A DNA stretch of 61,284 nt from Bifidobacterium jacchi (lineage in GTDB: Bacteria; Actinomycetota; Actinomycetes; Actinomycetales; Bifidobacteriaceae): contig NZ_RQSP01000013.1 in the NCBI RefSeq assembly GCF_009078285.1, positions 1 to 61,284 on the forward strand, written 5' to 3'. The position numbers were made by a program, and so were the translations under genes. Positions 19,325 through 31,800 of the stretch are shown piece after piece (position 1 is the stretch's first letter; the number at the start of each line of letters is the position of its first letter). The notes below the pieces were generated by a model. The model was not told the origin of the DNA and searched no databases. It saw nothing but the letters and a program-made list of their open reading frames with translations.

Positions 19325-21283
19325 TCACTGATCGAACGCGTTCCTGACCATGCGTTCGGTGTCGGCACGCCAGACGGCGAAACGCGAACGCCATCCCGGG
19401 CGGAACGCCATCCCGGGCAGGCGGGGATCCTCCCTGCGGCGGGCGACGATCAGACGGGTCATCCCCACGATCAGGCCGACGACCACGATCTGCACGACCA
19501 GCACAAGCAGCGCCCCCGCCACGCCGCCCGCCCACGGCACGAGCGCATAGCGTCCGCCGGCGATCCACGCCGCGACCTGCTCCATCACCCGAGTGCCGCA
19601 AGAGGCGATCCAGGCGAGCGCGACACCGCAGTGCGGGCTTACCCACGACACCATCAGCGCGGCGAGTCCGGCGACCGTGGCAAACCCCACCACCGGAGCG
19701 ACCAGAAGATTCGCTGGGACCGAAGCGAGCGGCAGCTCGGGTTCCATCAACACCTGAATCGGCATCGTCAGCGACTGGGCGGCAAGCGTCATCGACAACG
19801 CTGCGGCGACGAATCCCGGCAGCAGCCCGCTCAGCCACGCCTCAACCGGACGGGCGAACAGGACGATGCCGAGCACCGCCGCGCAGGAGAGCGCGAATCC
19901 GAAGCTGCGAGCCATCGTCGGATCAATCAGCACGACGATGATCACCGTCCAGCTCAATGCGCTCACCGACTGTCCGCGACGCCCCACCGCCATGGCGAGC
20001 GCGCCGATCAGCCCCATGACAAGCGCGCGCAGCACCGAATCGGACGGATACATGAGAGCCGACAACGCCGCATACGCGCCCGCGACGCACACCGCGGTCA
20101 ATCGTCGAGGCAGCATCATTCGCGCGCACAGCCGACGGATCATATCGGCGATCAGCATGAAATGCCCGCCGGAGACCGCCATGAGATGCATGATGCCGGA
20201 ACGGCGGAAGTCGTCCTCCACGCTCTGCGCATACGTTTCGTTGATCGGTGTCGCCGGAGCGGCCGCATCCGAATCATCGCCGGCATATGGGCGATCCTGT
20301 CCAAGCACGCCCAGCGTAAGACCGGGAACCAGAACACGACCCTGATCGCTGAGTGTGTCGGTGGCCGTGAAGAACGCGTCCCACAGTCGCGCAACTACGC
20401 GGCGGTACGTCGGCGGCGAGCGCACGCGCCTGACGGCGTCATCCATCCCGGCATCGGCGACCAGCCAGATCGGCGCTGCTCCGAATCGCGCCGCCTGCAA
20501 GGCTCCCCCGGCCTCGATGATCGCGCCATGTTTCATCAGCGCGCATCCGCGTCCGCTCGCGTAGAGGCGTATCCGTGATCGCGACGACTGGCGAACGCCG
20601 CCGACGGTGATCGACAACGCCGTGGCGTCGGCGCGGCAATCGGATGAGCGCAGTTCGGATGCGGTCGGCGGCGCGGTGATGCGCATCGTCATGCCGACCG
20701 TGGATTGACTCGATTCGCGCACCACGATCGATGCGGGATCATGCCACATCGCCAGTTCGTGCACGAACGTGGAAGCCGTGGATGACAACGCACCCACCGC
20801 CATCATGGCGGCGACGCCGCACGCCGCCATGCGCCGCATATGGTGGCGACGCCGACGGTCGCGACGCTGGTTGCCACGACGAAAATGACCGCGCCGATGA
20901 GGCCGCGTGGCGTCACGATGCACGCCACGATGCGGCGAGTCGCAATCGGCATCGCGCAACGCCGGTCGGCGGACGGATGAGGTCGTCAATGCGATCAGTA
21001 CAACCGCCACAGTCGCCACGACGGCGAGCAGCACAGTCAGCGTCACGGTCGCGCCGACTGCACCGCCGCCGCTGCCAGCGCCGCCGCTGCCAGCACCGGC
21101 GATGCCATGCAGCAGCGGCTCGAAACCACAATGCATGGCCAGGCTCGCCGCCCACACCGCCGCGGCGATCGGCAGCATGCGCCAATCGCGACTGCCGCAC
21201 ACACGCCCGCCATCAGCAGCCGTAGTAGCTGCCGTTGTGACTGCCGTCATGGCGGTCGCCGTCCCGATCTCGCTGCCGCTCAT
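19325..21283 (-). CDS. comEC: ComEC/Rec2-family DNA channel protein, short form
   Basis: Polytopic membrane protein of the DNA-uptake channel family. The 652-residue product has early membrane helices, an extracellular segment, then the competence domain with GVLGQDRP, MHLMAVSGGHFMLI and many helices around LSWTVIIVVLIDP. It ends after the helices with a short basic tail, and the C-terminal metallo-beta-lactamase domain found in full-length ComEC is missing. ATG 21283 (MSGSEIG) is chosen because AGGAAGGGCGG precedes it; an ATG at 21313 has none. It lies 59 bp after comEA, the usual pairing. Confidence 0.88.
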   Translation of the reverse strand: MSGSEIGTATAMTAVTTAATTAADGGRVCGSRDWRMLPIAAAVWAASLAMHCGFEPLLHGIAGAGSGGAGSGGGAVGATVTLTVLLAVVATVAVVLIALTTSSVRRPALRDADCDSPHRGVHRDATRPHRRGHFRRGNQRRDRRRRHHMRRMAACGVAAMMAVGALSSTASTFVHELAMWHDPASIVVRESSQSTVGMTMRITAPPTASELRSSDCRADATALSITVGGVRQSSRSRIRLYASGRGCALMKHGAIIEAGGALQAARFGAAPIWLVADAGMDDAVRRVRSPPTYRRVVARLWDAFFTATDTLSDQGRVLVPGLTLGVLGQDRPYAGDDSDAAAPATPINETYAQSVEDDFRRSGIMHLMAVSGGHFMLIADMIRRLCARMMLPRRLTAVCVAGAYAALSALMYPSDSVLRALVMGLIGALAMAVGRRGQSVSALSWTVIIVVLIDPTMARSFGFALSCAAVLGIVLFARPVEAWLSGLLPGFVAAALSMTLAAQSLTMPIQVLMEPELPLASVPANLLVAPVVGFATVAGLAALMVSWVSPHCGVALAWIASCGTRVMEQVAAWIAGGRYALVPWAGGVAGALLVLVVQIVVVGLIVGMTRLIVARRREDPRLPGMAFRPGWRSRFAVWRADTERMVRNAFDQ

Positions 21284-21342
21284 GTTCCGCCGCCCTTCCT
21301 TGTTCCGAATCATCGATGGACAATCAATCCCGTCATCTCCCG

Positions 21343-22218
21343 TCAGCGAACCGTCAGCGAGCCGCGGATCTTCGCCAGCGTCTTCGCGCCGATGCCCTCC
21401 ACATCGAGCAACTGATCGACACTGGTAAAGCGGCCGATGGCGGTGCGATGATCGATGATGCGCCCTGCGGTGACCGGCCCGATGCCCTTGACGGTCTGCA
21501 GCTGCTCGCTGGTCGCGGTGTTGAGATCGATAAGCGCCGATGTCGCGGCATCGCCATCGCCATTGGTGGCGTTCGGCGCTGGATTGACATCATCGGCAGT
21601 GCCGGCTCCGGTGTCAGTTCCGACATCATTGTCGGTGTTCCCGGTAGCGTCGGTGTTCCCCCCGCGGCCGACGTCCGGATCGCATTGCCCGGATGCGGCA
21701 TGCCCGCACTGAGCGGATTGCGGGGATTCGGATTCAGATGTGGCGGGGGCGGACGACTCGGGCGGCTCGGTCTGATTGTCGGCGGAGGCGCCGCCGGGTC
21801 GGGATGCGGGCGCGCTGACCGATGAGCGTTCCAATGCGGCGTTGTATCGCACCGCCTGCTGGATGAGCATCGTCAGGCTCGCGCACAGGGCGGCGGCGAG
21901 CAACAGTATGGCAACCAGCGCATGCATCGGCGAGAAGGCCAGTCGCGGGCGCGTCCGTCGTCTGCGTGCCGGATCGCTGCCTTCGCCGTCGCGCGCAGCG
22001 GCACCGGCATCCTCACCGGCACCGGCATCAGGTTCACGCTGTTCATGCTCGCCTTGTTCCTGATCGTACCGCCCAAGACGGCTCCGCCCGCCATGTCGGT
22101 CGATGTGGCCGCCACCGGCATCCTCATGCGAGCCGGCACCGGCATCACGGTGGCGAACGCCGGCCAAGGACATCAGCATGTCGTTGGCCGACGGCGATTC
22201 GCTCTGCGCATGCGGCAT
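21343..22218 (-). CDS. comEA: ComEA-like helix-hairpin-helix DNA-binding protein
   Basis: DNA receptor of the competence machinery family. The C-terminus has the tandem helix-hairpin-helix: LNTATSEQLQTVKGIGPVTA then LLDVEGIGAKTLAKIRGSL. One membrane segment (ALVAILLLAAALCASLTML) precedes a Ser/Pro/Asp/Gly-rich linker, giving cytoplasmic tail, membrane anchor, linker and extracellular DNA-binding domain. The 5' end is unresolved: the frame is open to 22743 but base composition and alternative frames suggest the true start is later. I give ATG 22218 as a compromise with no clear ribosome-binding site. Confidence 0.8.
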   Translation of the reverse strand: MPHAQSESPSANDMLMSLAGVRHRDAGAGSHEDAGGGHIDRHGGRSRLGRYDQEQGEHEQREPDAGAGEDAGAAARDGEGSDPARRRRTRPRLAFSPMHALVAILLLAAALCASLTMLIQQAVRYNAALERSSVSAPASRPGGASADNQTEPPESSAPATSESESPQSAQCGHAASGQCDPDVGRGGNTDATGNTDNDVGTDTGAGTADDVNPAPNATNGDGDAATSALIDLNTATSEQLQTVKGIGPVTAGRIIDHRTAIGRFTSVDQLLDVEGIGAKTLAKIRGSLTVR

Positions 22219-22436
22219 AAACCGAGGCGGTGCCGGCTTAGACGGCAACGACTCAGACGATGCCGACTCAGGCTGTATCGACTCAGTCGGCGCCGGCACC
22301 GGCGGCATAGGCACCGGAGGCACCGGCGATACCGACGACGATCCGACGTCACGCCCCCAGCCGTCACGTACACCGGCTTCACGCAATCCGATATCGCAGG
22401 ACGACTGCTGCCGTTCGAGACGATGCGCATGATGAT

Positions 22437-22715
22437 CTACGCGCAGGTCATGCAGCCGAATCGACTGCCCGTCGCCTCGCTCTGTGCGACTGTCCATGCG
22501 ACCGTCCATGCGATGACCGCCCGCGCGGACGCGGTCCAGACGCAGCAGCCTGACGGAACCGTCAGCGCAATCGCCCCGACTGCCCTTGACGCCGCCCGCA
22601 AAGCCGACGTCGCCACCACCAGCGCTACGAGCGATAGCGCTGCGACCAATATCAAACGTGCCCATGCCCTTACGATGAAGGAGCATGGGCACATTGTCCA
22701 GCGGAACCGGGTCAT
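22437..22715 (-). CDS. Possible small membrane protein upstream of comEA
   Basis: A 92-residue frame with one strongly hydrophobic stretch (ARLILVAALSLVALVVA, about 18-34). Its third codon positions are more GC-rich than those of the overlapping comEA frame, and GAGGT lies about 9 nt before its ATG. No family is recognised. It competes with a 5'-extended comEA for the same DNA, so only one of the two is likely real. Confidence 0.25.
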   Translation of the reverse strand: MTRFRWTMCPCSFIVRAWARLILVAALSLVALVVATSALRAASRAVGAIALTVPSGCCVWTASARAVIAWTVAWTVAQSEATGSRFGCMTCA

Positions 22716-22862
22716 GTGGACGGAACCTCAAAGTTATCCACATGACCGCATAGTGGGCGATTCCGTCTTGCTATTCGGCTGTCTCGCATGCGAGCGCAGG
22801 ATGCGGACGGCAACCACGGGCGGCAGCCGTCACGACAGGCGGCACCGCCCTCGTCGGCGGAC

Positions 22863-25847
<2,985 letters not shown>

Positions 25848-25978
25848 ACGGTGCATTATCGCCATGCAACTGGACACAGCGGGCGGTTTTTCGCGCTTTG
25901 CGACCATAGTGCGAATAGTGCGGCCGAGCCGACATCGTCAAACGGCGATAGTCAGACGACGATAGTCAGACGGCATCG

Positions 25979-26917
25979 TCAGTGCACGGCGACGGCATCG
26001 GACGCGGGGGCCTGCGGCAGGGCATATCCGAGAGGAGTGAGATTCGCATCGACATATGACCGCCATGTCCCGTCCTTGATCATGGCACGCAGGGCGCCGG
26101 CGATCTTCGATGCGAGCTCGACGCGGCCGCGACGCACCGCCACGCCGTAGCCGATCACATCCGCGACACCGGCGTCGGAGTCGGCGGAGGCAGCCTCGAT
26201 CGGCTCGATCCGGTACGTCCCGCGATGATTCCGGCTCAGCCCAGGCAGTATCGCGTCGTCGGCCGCGATGCCATCCACCGAACCGACCATCAGAGCCGTC
26301 ATGCACTGCCCATACGTGCCGTAGGATCGCAGCGCATCGTCGGAGCCAAGCCGCTCCTGCATGATCGTGCCGCGCACCACGCAGGTGACGCCATCGCCGG
26401 CATCTTCGCCATCATCAGCATCAACAGCACCGCCCGCATCGCCGTCATCATCCGTCGATGCCGCGCGCGAATCGCCGCGCGTCAGCATCGACGGATGCAC
26501 GTTCAGATACGGCCCGGCGAAGGTGACCGCACGCTCGTTCCTCTCATCCATGCCGAACGCGGCGACCACCATATCGACATCACCCCGTTCCAATGCAGCG
26601 GCGCGTTCGGACGGCGCGACCGGCGTGAATACGATCTGCTTGTCGCCATAGCCGAGCGCATTGGCCACATAGCCGGCGACATCGATATCGAAACCGACAT
26701 ATCCGCCCTCGTGCCGGTATCCCAGCCCCGGCAGATCGGAGGACACTCCGATGGCGATCGTCGGCCCCTGCGGCGTGGCGGAATCGGATGCCGAAACCGC
26801 AGCCGTCGCATTCGAGGAGCCGTCCGCAGCCGACTGCGCTCCGCAGCCGGACAACGCGAGCACCGCCGAGCAGACGGCGGCGGCGACCGCCTGCACCCGC
26901 CAATGCATGCGCGTCAT
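25979..26917 (-). CDS. Family 3 extracellular solute-binding lipoprotein (orphan)
   Basis: A 312-residue periplasmic-binding-protein fold of the polar amino acid type. Signal peptide and lipobox LALSGC give a lipid-anchored cysteine near residue 24. IAIGVSSDLPGLGYRHEGGY and GFDIDVAGYVANALGY open the domain; VFTPVAPSERAAALERGDVD is the typical following segment. A Ser/Asp-rich insertion (about 150-170) interrupts the second lobe. The ATG overlaps the corA stop by 4 nt (ATGA), so the two are co-translated. No permease or ATPase is adjacent, so the ligand and partner are unknown. Confidence 0.85.
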   Translation of the reverse strand: MTRMHWRVQAVAAAVCSAVLALSGCGAQSAADGSSNATAAVSASDSATPQGPTIAIGVSSDLPGLGYRHEGGYVGFDIDVAGYVANALGYGDKQIVFTPVAPSERAAALERGDVDMVVAAFGMDERNERAVTFAGPYLNVHPSMLTRGDSRAASTDDDGDAGGAVDADDGEDAGDGVTCVVRGTIMQERLGSDDALRSYGTYGQCMTALMVGSVDGIAADDAILPGLSRNHRGTYRIEPIEAASADSDAGVADVIGYGVAVRRGRVELASKIAGALRAMIKDGTWRSYVDANLTPLGYALPQAPASDAVAVH

Positions 26918-27864
26918 TTGAACATGCGCGATCTGGTGAGGAACCACGTCACCACGGCGGACAGGGCGATGGAGATCAGGATGATCGCGACAAAGCCCCA
27001 CGGCTGATTGCTCAGCGGCATGCCCAGCATACCCTCCTGAAAGTTCATGCCGTACATGGAGAAGATGAGCGTGGGCACCGACAGGGTGATCGAGATGATC
27101 GTGAAGATGCGCATCACGTTGTTCAGGTTGTTGGAGACGATCGACGCGAACGCATCGGTCATGTTCGCAAGAACCCCGCTGTAGATGTTCGCCATCTCGA
27201 TGGCCTGCTTGTTCTCGATGATCACGTCGTCAAGCAGATCCTCGTCATCCGGATACTGCCTGATGCGCTGCAGCGTGGTGAGCTTCTCCATCACGATCTC
27301 ATTCGATTTGAGCGAGGTGGTGAAGTACACCAAGGTCTTGGAAAGCTCCATGAGCATCACGATCTCGCGGTTCTGCATGGAGTGGCGAAGCTTGAGTTCG
27401 AGCTTGTCGCTTTCGCGGTCGATGATGCGCAGATAGCGCAGATACATGGTGGCGTTGCGGTAGAGGATCTGCAGGATGAACCGGCTTCGCATGAACGTGT
27501 TGAAGCCGCGGATCGTGCCCTCCATGAACGGGTGGAGCACCGGGGTGTCCTGCATGCAGACGGTGATGATGAGATTTTCGGTGACGATGATCGACAACGG
27601 GATCGTCTCGTACCAGTCGCGGCCGCCGCGCTCCTCGACGGTGGGGATGTCGACGATGATCATCGTGTAGTCGTCCTCGACGTCCACACGCGAACGTTCC
27701 TCGTCATCCAAGGAGGCGCGCAGATCGGCGAGTTCGATGCCGGTCTGCTGCGCCACGGTGGCCAGCTCCACGTCGGTGGGCTCGCTCAGACACAGCCACG
27801 AACCGTTCTCCGGTTTCTGAATCTGCTCCACTTGTCCGTTGATGGTGCTGAACAATCTCAGCAT
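26914..27864 (-). CDS. corA: CorA-family magnesium/divalent cation channel
   Basis: A pentameric membrane channel for Mg2+ (or Co2+/Ni2+/Zn2+). The 316-residue protein has a long cytoplasmic alpha/beta domain and helical stalk, then two C-terminal helices. The signature YGMNF occurs at the end of TM1 (SMYGMNFQEG), and TM2 is GFVAIILISIALSAVVTWFL before a short basic tail. ATG 27864 (MLRLFSTING) has AGAGGTGG nine bases upstream; in-frame codons further upstream lack support. Its last codons overlap the start of the solute-binding lipoprotein gene. Confidence 0.93.
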   Translation of the reverse strand: MLRLFSTINGQVEQIQKPENGSWLCLSEPTDVELATVAQQTGIELADLRASLDDEERSRVDVEDDYTMIIVDIPTVEERGGRDWYETIPLSIIVTENLIITVCMQDTPVLHPFMEGTIRGFNTFMRSRFILQILYRNATMYLRYLRIIDRESDKLELKLRHSMQNREIVMLMELSKTLVYFTTSLKSNEIVMEKLTTLQRIRQYPDDEDLLDDVIIENKQAIEMANIYSGVLANMTDAFASIVSNNLNNVMRIFTIISITLSVPTLIFSMYGMNFQEGMLGMPLSNQPWGFVAIILISIALSAVVTWFLTRSRMFK

Positions 27865-28019
27865 GTCGATCACCCACCTCTCGCCATCTTGGTGAACGCG
27901 CCGCATATGGCGCGACGCTGATTCCGTTCGGCCCGACAGGCCTCAGCGGATTCACACGCCGCGCCACGACAAAACCGTCACGATGATAGCCCCACCACCG
28001 GGACAGGGACGGGCGATCG

Positions 28020-31000
28020 TCAGGCCTTGACGACCTTGACACCCACCTCGTCCGTATGCTGATCGGCGACGATCTCCACGCCGGCGTCGGCAAGCGTCTC
28101 ATGCGCGATCAGATCACGGAACCGTTCGGCCTTCGGCGCATCGGCGGCAGGCAGCGTCAGCGTCAGCGCGATGCGGTCGGCGATGTCGAGTCCGGCGTCC
28201 TTGCGGGCGTCCTGCACGGCGCGAATCACGTCGCGGGCGTAGCCTTCGGCGATCAGATCGTCGGTCAGCGCAATGTCGAGAATCACGAAGCCGCCGGTCG
28301 GCAGCGCCGCGGACACCGACGCGGCTGCCTCAGCGGCGTTCTGCTCCTCCACTCGGTTGATCAGCTCGTACTCGCCTTCGACCAGTGCGACCTCGCCGTT
28401 CGGCGTCTCGACCACAGGCGCGCCGGTGGCGGAATCCACATGCCATGCGCCGGTCTTGGACGCCTTGATGGCGAACTGCACCTGCTTGCCCAGACGCGGG
28501 CCGGCAGCGCGAGCGTTCACTCGCAGCTCGTGCACGATTTTCAGACCCTTGGAGTCGGCATCCTCCATCGTGCAGAACTCGATGTCCTTCACGTTGAGCT
28601 CCGACTTGAGAATCTCGATGTACGCCTCCACGTCGGCCACGTCCTCGACCACCACGGTGAGCTTGGACAGCGGCTGGCGCACGCGGATCTGCGACGCCTT
28701 GCGCAGCGACAGGGTGCCGGAGACGACCTCGCGCACCTTCTCCATCGCGTCGACCAACTCGGGCGCATCCACGAGCACGCGGCCCAGCTCGGTCGCCTCG
28801 GCGTCGGCCTTGCCGTCGACCGTCAGGAACGGCCAGTCGGCCAGATGCACCGACTCGCCGCCGGTCAGGCCACGCCACACCGATTCTGCCTCCATCGGGG
28901 CGAGCGGGGCGAGCACGCGCATGAACACCTCGAGCACGGTGTACAGCGTGTTGAACGCGTTCACGTCCTCGTTCCAGAAGCGGTCGCGCGTGTTGCGGAT
29001 GTACCAGTTGGTGAGCACGTCGATGAAGTCGGCGGCCGCATCGCAGGCGTCGGAGATGGCGAACTCGTCGAGCGACTTCTCCACCTTCTCCACAAGGCGG
29101 CGGGTGCGGGCCAGCAGGTAGCGGTCCATCTCCGGCAGGCCGGCCACCTCGTCGGGCGTGAGCTGACGGGCGTCGAAGCCCTTGCCGCCGTTGGCCGCGT
29201 TGGCGTACAGCGTGAAGAAGTAGTACGAGCTCCACACCGGCAGCATGACCTGGCGCACGGTGTCGCGGATGCCCTCGGCGGTCACGATCAGGTTGCCGCC
29301 GCGCAGGATCGGCGAGCTCATCAGGAACCAGCGCATCGCGTCGGAGCCGTACTTGTCGAACACGCCGTTGACGTCCGGGTAGTTGCGCAGGTGCTTGCTC
29401 ATCTTCTGGCCGTCGGAGCCGAGCACGATGCCATGGCAGATCACGTTCTTGAACGCCGGCTTGTCGAACAGGGCGGTCGCCATGATGTGCAGCACGTAGA
29501 ACCAGCCGCGAGTCTGGCCGATGTATTCGACGATGTAGTCACACGGGAAGTGCTGCTCGAACGTCTCCTGGTTCTCGAACGGGTAGTGGTACTGCGCGAA
29601 CGACATGGACCCGGACTCGAACCAGCAGTCGAGCACATCGGTGATGCGGTGCATCGTGGACTTGCCGGTCGGGTCGTCCGGGTTCGGACGGGTCAGGTTG
29701 TCGATCCACGGGCGGTGCATGTTGATCTCGCCCTTGTCGTCGCGCGGGTAATCGCCGAAGTCGGCCTTGAGCTCCTCGAGCGAGCCGTACACGTCCACGC
29801 GCGGGTACTTCGGGTCGTCGGAGACCCACACCGGAATCGGAGAACCCCAGAAGCGGTTGCGGGAGATCGACCAGTCGCGGGCGTTGGCGAGCCACTTGCC
29901 GAACTGGCCGTCCTTGACGTTGCCCGGGATCCAGTTGATCTGCTGGTTGAGCTCCAGCAGACGCGGCTTGATCTTGGTCACGGACACGAACCAGGAGGAG
30001 ACCGGCTTGTAGATCAGCGGGGTGGCGCAACGCCAGCAGTGCGGGTAGGAGTGCACGTAGCTCTTCTCCTGGAAGAGGATCGCGCGATGCTCCTCGGGAA
30101 TCTCGGCGAGCGGGCCGTCTCCGGCGCGCAGGTTGCGCAGGATCGGCAGGTTGGCGTCGAATACGAACATGCCTTCATACTCCGGGCACTGGGAGGTGAA
30201 GCGGCAGCCGGCGTCGAGCACGTCGGTGCTCTTGATGCCCTTGGCGTTGAGCGTGTTCATATCGTCCTCGCCGTAGGGGGCCTGATGCACGAGGCCGGTA
30301 CCCTCAACGGTGTCGACGTAATCGGCGGTGAAGATGGTGTAGCCGTTCGGACCGGGCACGTTGCCTTCGGACTCGGCCTTCTCACCGGCGAAGTACGGGA
30401 ACACCGGCCAGTAGCGGCGGCCTTCGAGTTCGGAGCCCTTGAGCTCGCGCACGACCTCGTAGTTCTCGCCGAGTTCCTTGGTGTAATGACCCAGCAGCGC
30501 CTTGCCGAGGTAGAACTTCTTGCCGGCGAACTTGCCTTCGGTGGGCTTGACTTCGACGTAGTCGATGTCGGCGCCGACCACGATGGCGAAGTTGGTGGGC
30601 ACGGTCCACGGCGTGGTGGTCCAGAAGACGGCGTAGGCGTCCTCGTCGCGCAGCTTGACGGCCACGGAGACGGTGGTGTCCTGACGATCCTGGTAGACGT
30701 CGGCGTCCATGCGCAGCTCGTGCGCGGACAGCGGCGTGCGGTCCTTCGGGCAGTACGGCAGCACGCGGTAGCCCTGATAGGCGAGGCCCTTGTCGTAGAG
30801 CTGCTTGAACGCCCACATCACGGATTCCATGTACGGGATGTTGAGGGTCTTGTAGCCGTGCTCGAAGTCCACCCAGCGGGCCTGACGATGCACGTAGTCC
30901 TGCCATTCGTGCGTGTACTTGAGCACGCTGGCGCGGCAGGCGTCGTTGAACTTGTCGATGCCCATCTTCTCGATCTGGTCGACCGAGTCGATGCCGAGCT

Positions 31001-31346
31001 CCTTCTGCGCCTCGAGTTCGGCAGGCAGGCCGTGGGTGTCCCAACCGAAGACGCGGTTGACCTTGCGGCCCTTCATGGTCTGGTAGCGCGGGATGACGTC
31101 CTTGGCGTAACCGGTCAGCAGGTGGCCGTAGTGCGGCAGACCGTTGGCGAAGGGCGGGCCGTCGAAGAACACGAACTCGTTCTGACTGTGGTCGCCGGAG
31201 GGTTTGCGCTCGACCGACTTTTGGAAGGTGTCATCCTTGTCCCAGTAGTCGAGAACGGTCTCCTCCATGTGGGGGAAGCTGGGGTTCGGCGCGATGCGAG
31301 CGGTTTCGCCGCCCTCGTTCGCCTTGGGATATACGTTTTCGCTCAC
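28020..31346 (-). CDS. ileS: Isoleucyl-tRNA synthetase (eukaryote-like type)
   Basis: Class Ia synthetase charging tRNA-Ile. The 1108-residue protein is long, as in the IleRS2/eukaryote-like clade. The HIGH motif reads HYGH in PPFANGLPHYGHLLTGYAKD and the KMSKS motif reads KMSKH in SDGQKMSKHLRNYPD. CP1 editing-domain features include VFWTTTPWTVPTNFA and the VEGTGLVHQAPYGEDD stretch. This clade is linked to natural mupirocin resistance in bifidobacteria (established for the group, not tested here). The start is GTG 31346 with GAGGAG about 8 nt upstream. It is preceded by a T-box leader and its own promoter. Confidence 0.97.
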   Translation of the reverse strand: MSENVYPKANEGGETARIAPNPSFPHMEETVLDYWDKDDTFQKSVERKPSGDHSQNEFVFFDGPPFANGLPHYGHLLTGYAKDVIPRYQTMKGRKVNRVFGWDTHGLPAELEAQKELGIDSVDQIEKMGIDKFNDACRASVLKYTHEWQDYVHRQARWVDFEHGYKTLNIPYMESVMWAFKQLYDKGLAYQGYRVLPYCPKDRTPLSAHELRMDADVYQDRQDTTVSVAVKLRDEDAYAVFWTTTPWTVPTNFAIVVGADIDYVEVKPTEGKFAGKKFYLGKALLGHYTKELGENYEVVRELKGSELEGRRYWPVFPYFAGEKAESEGNVPGPNGYTIFTADYVDTVEGTGLVHQAPYGEDDMNTLNAKGIKSTDVLDAGCRFTSQCPEYEGMFVFDANLPILRNLRAGDGPLAEIPEEHRAILFQEKSYVHSYPHCWRCATPLIYKPVSSWFVSVTKIKPRLLELNQQINWIPGNVKDGQFGKWLANARDWSISRNRFWGSPIPVWVSDDPKYPRVDVYGSLEELKADFGDYPRDDKGEINMHRPWIDNLTRPNPDDPTGKSTMHRITDVLDCWFESGSMSFAQYHYPFENQETFEQHFPCDYIVEYIGQTRGWFYVLHIMATALFDKPAFKNVICHGIVLGSDGQKMSKHLRNYPDVNGVFDKYGSDAMRWFLMSSPILRGGNLIVTAEGIRDTVRQVMLPVWSSYYFFTLYANAANGGKGFDARQLTPDEVAGLPEMDRYLLARTRRLVEKVEKSLDEFAISDACDAAADFIDVLTNWYIRNTRDRFWNEDVNAFNTLYTVLEVFMRVLAPLAPMEAESVWRGLTGGESVHLADWPFLTVDGKADAEATELGRVLVDAPELVDAMEKVREVVSGTLSLRKASQIRVRQPLSKLTVVVEDVADVEAYIEILKSELNVKDIEFCTMEDADSKGLKIVHELRVNARAAGPRLGKQVQFAIKASKTGAWHVDSATGAPVVETPNGEVALVEGEYELINRVEEQNAAEAAASVSAALPTGGFVILDIALTDDLIAEGYARDVIRAVQDARKDAGLDIADRIALTLTLPAADAPKAERFRDLIAHETLADAGVEIVADQHTDEVGVKVVKA

Positions 31347-31725
31347 CGTAGATCTCCTCGTTGCATGGTTTGGTACGTTGGGGGATCATCATCGATGGCA
31401 ATGGATTCGAGCGGTCGCCGTTCGGTCGCCTCGCCTGGAACCGTCACCATGGTGATGCTCCTATGTACGAGGACGACGACGGATGCTCGACTTGACGCCG
31501 CACCGTCACCGCGGTACCACCTCGCTTATCATGCCGATCCGGCGCGCCGGGGCGATTCGCACCCGCTGCGCCGCGGTCGGCATGACCGCTTGCATTCGGC
31601 TGTATCGGGCCGATCCCGTCGGTTCTACTGAGCGGTCGACGCGCTCGCCCACAGATGGACGACCATGCCGACCCGCCGTTCTTCCGGAAGGCTCCCCGCT
31701 GATAACGGATCACAGCCCAACAACG
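31347..31725 (-). promoter_or_regulatory. T-box leader controlling ileS (Ile-tRNA sensing)
   Basis: On the minus strand the invariant T-box core GGTGGTACCGCGGTGACGG (31503-31521) lies about 160 nt before the ileS start codon. Upstream are AGCGGGGAGCCTTCCGG and GAAGAACGG, conserved pieces of actinobacterial ileS leaders. An ATC triplet immediately before AGCGGGGAGC (31701-31703) is the likely isoleucine specifier. No intrinsic terminator follows the T-box, so control of translation through the ribosome-binding site, as known for actinobacterial ileS T-boxes, is the more likely mode. Exact ends are approximate. Confidence 0.85.
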
Positions 31726-31731
31726 CGGTTC

Positions 31732-31760
31732 ATTCTAGCACGCCTCAGGACGAATGTTGA
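31732..31760 (-). promoter_or_regulatory. ileS promoter
   Basis: On the minus strand TCAACA (31755-31760) and TAGAAT (31732-31737) are separated by 17 bp and place the transcription start at about 31725, just upstream of the T-box leader. Confidence 0.6.
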
Positions 31761-31800
31761 GGGGCTTTGGATTTCGCCTACTGTCTTACTGTCAGATGAG

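Noticed and set aside
17921..20578. Plus-strand open frame of about 885 codons
   Set aside because: It crosses hisD and comEC on the opposite strand and has no recognisable domain.
28056..31631. Plus-strand open frame of about 1190 codons
   Set aside because: It is antisense to ileS and its T-box; no motif, and composition mirrors the real gene.
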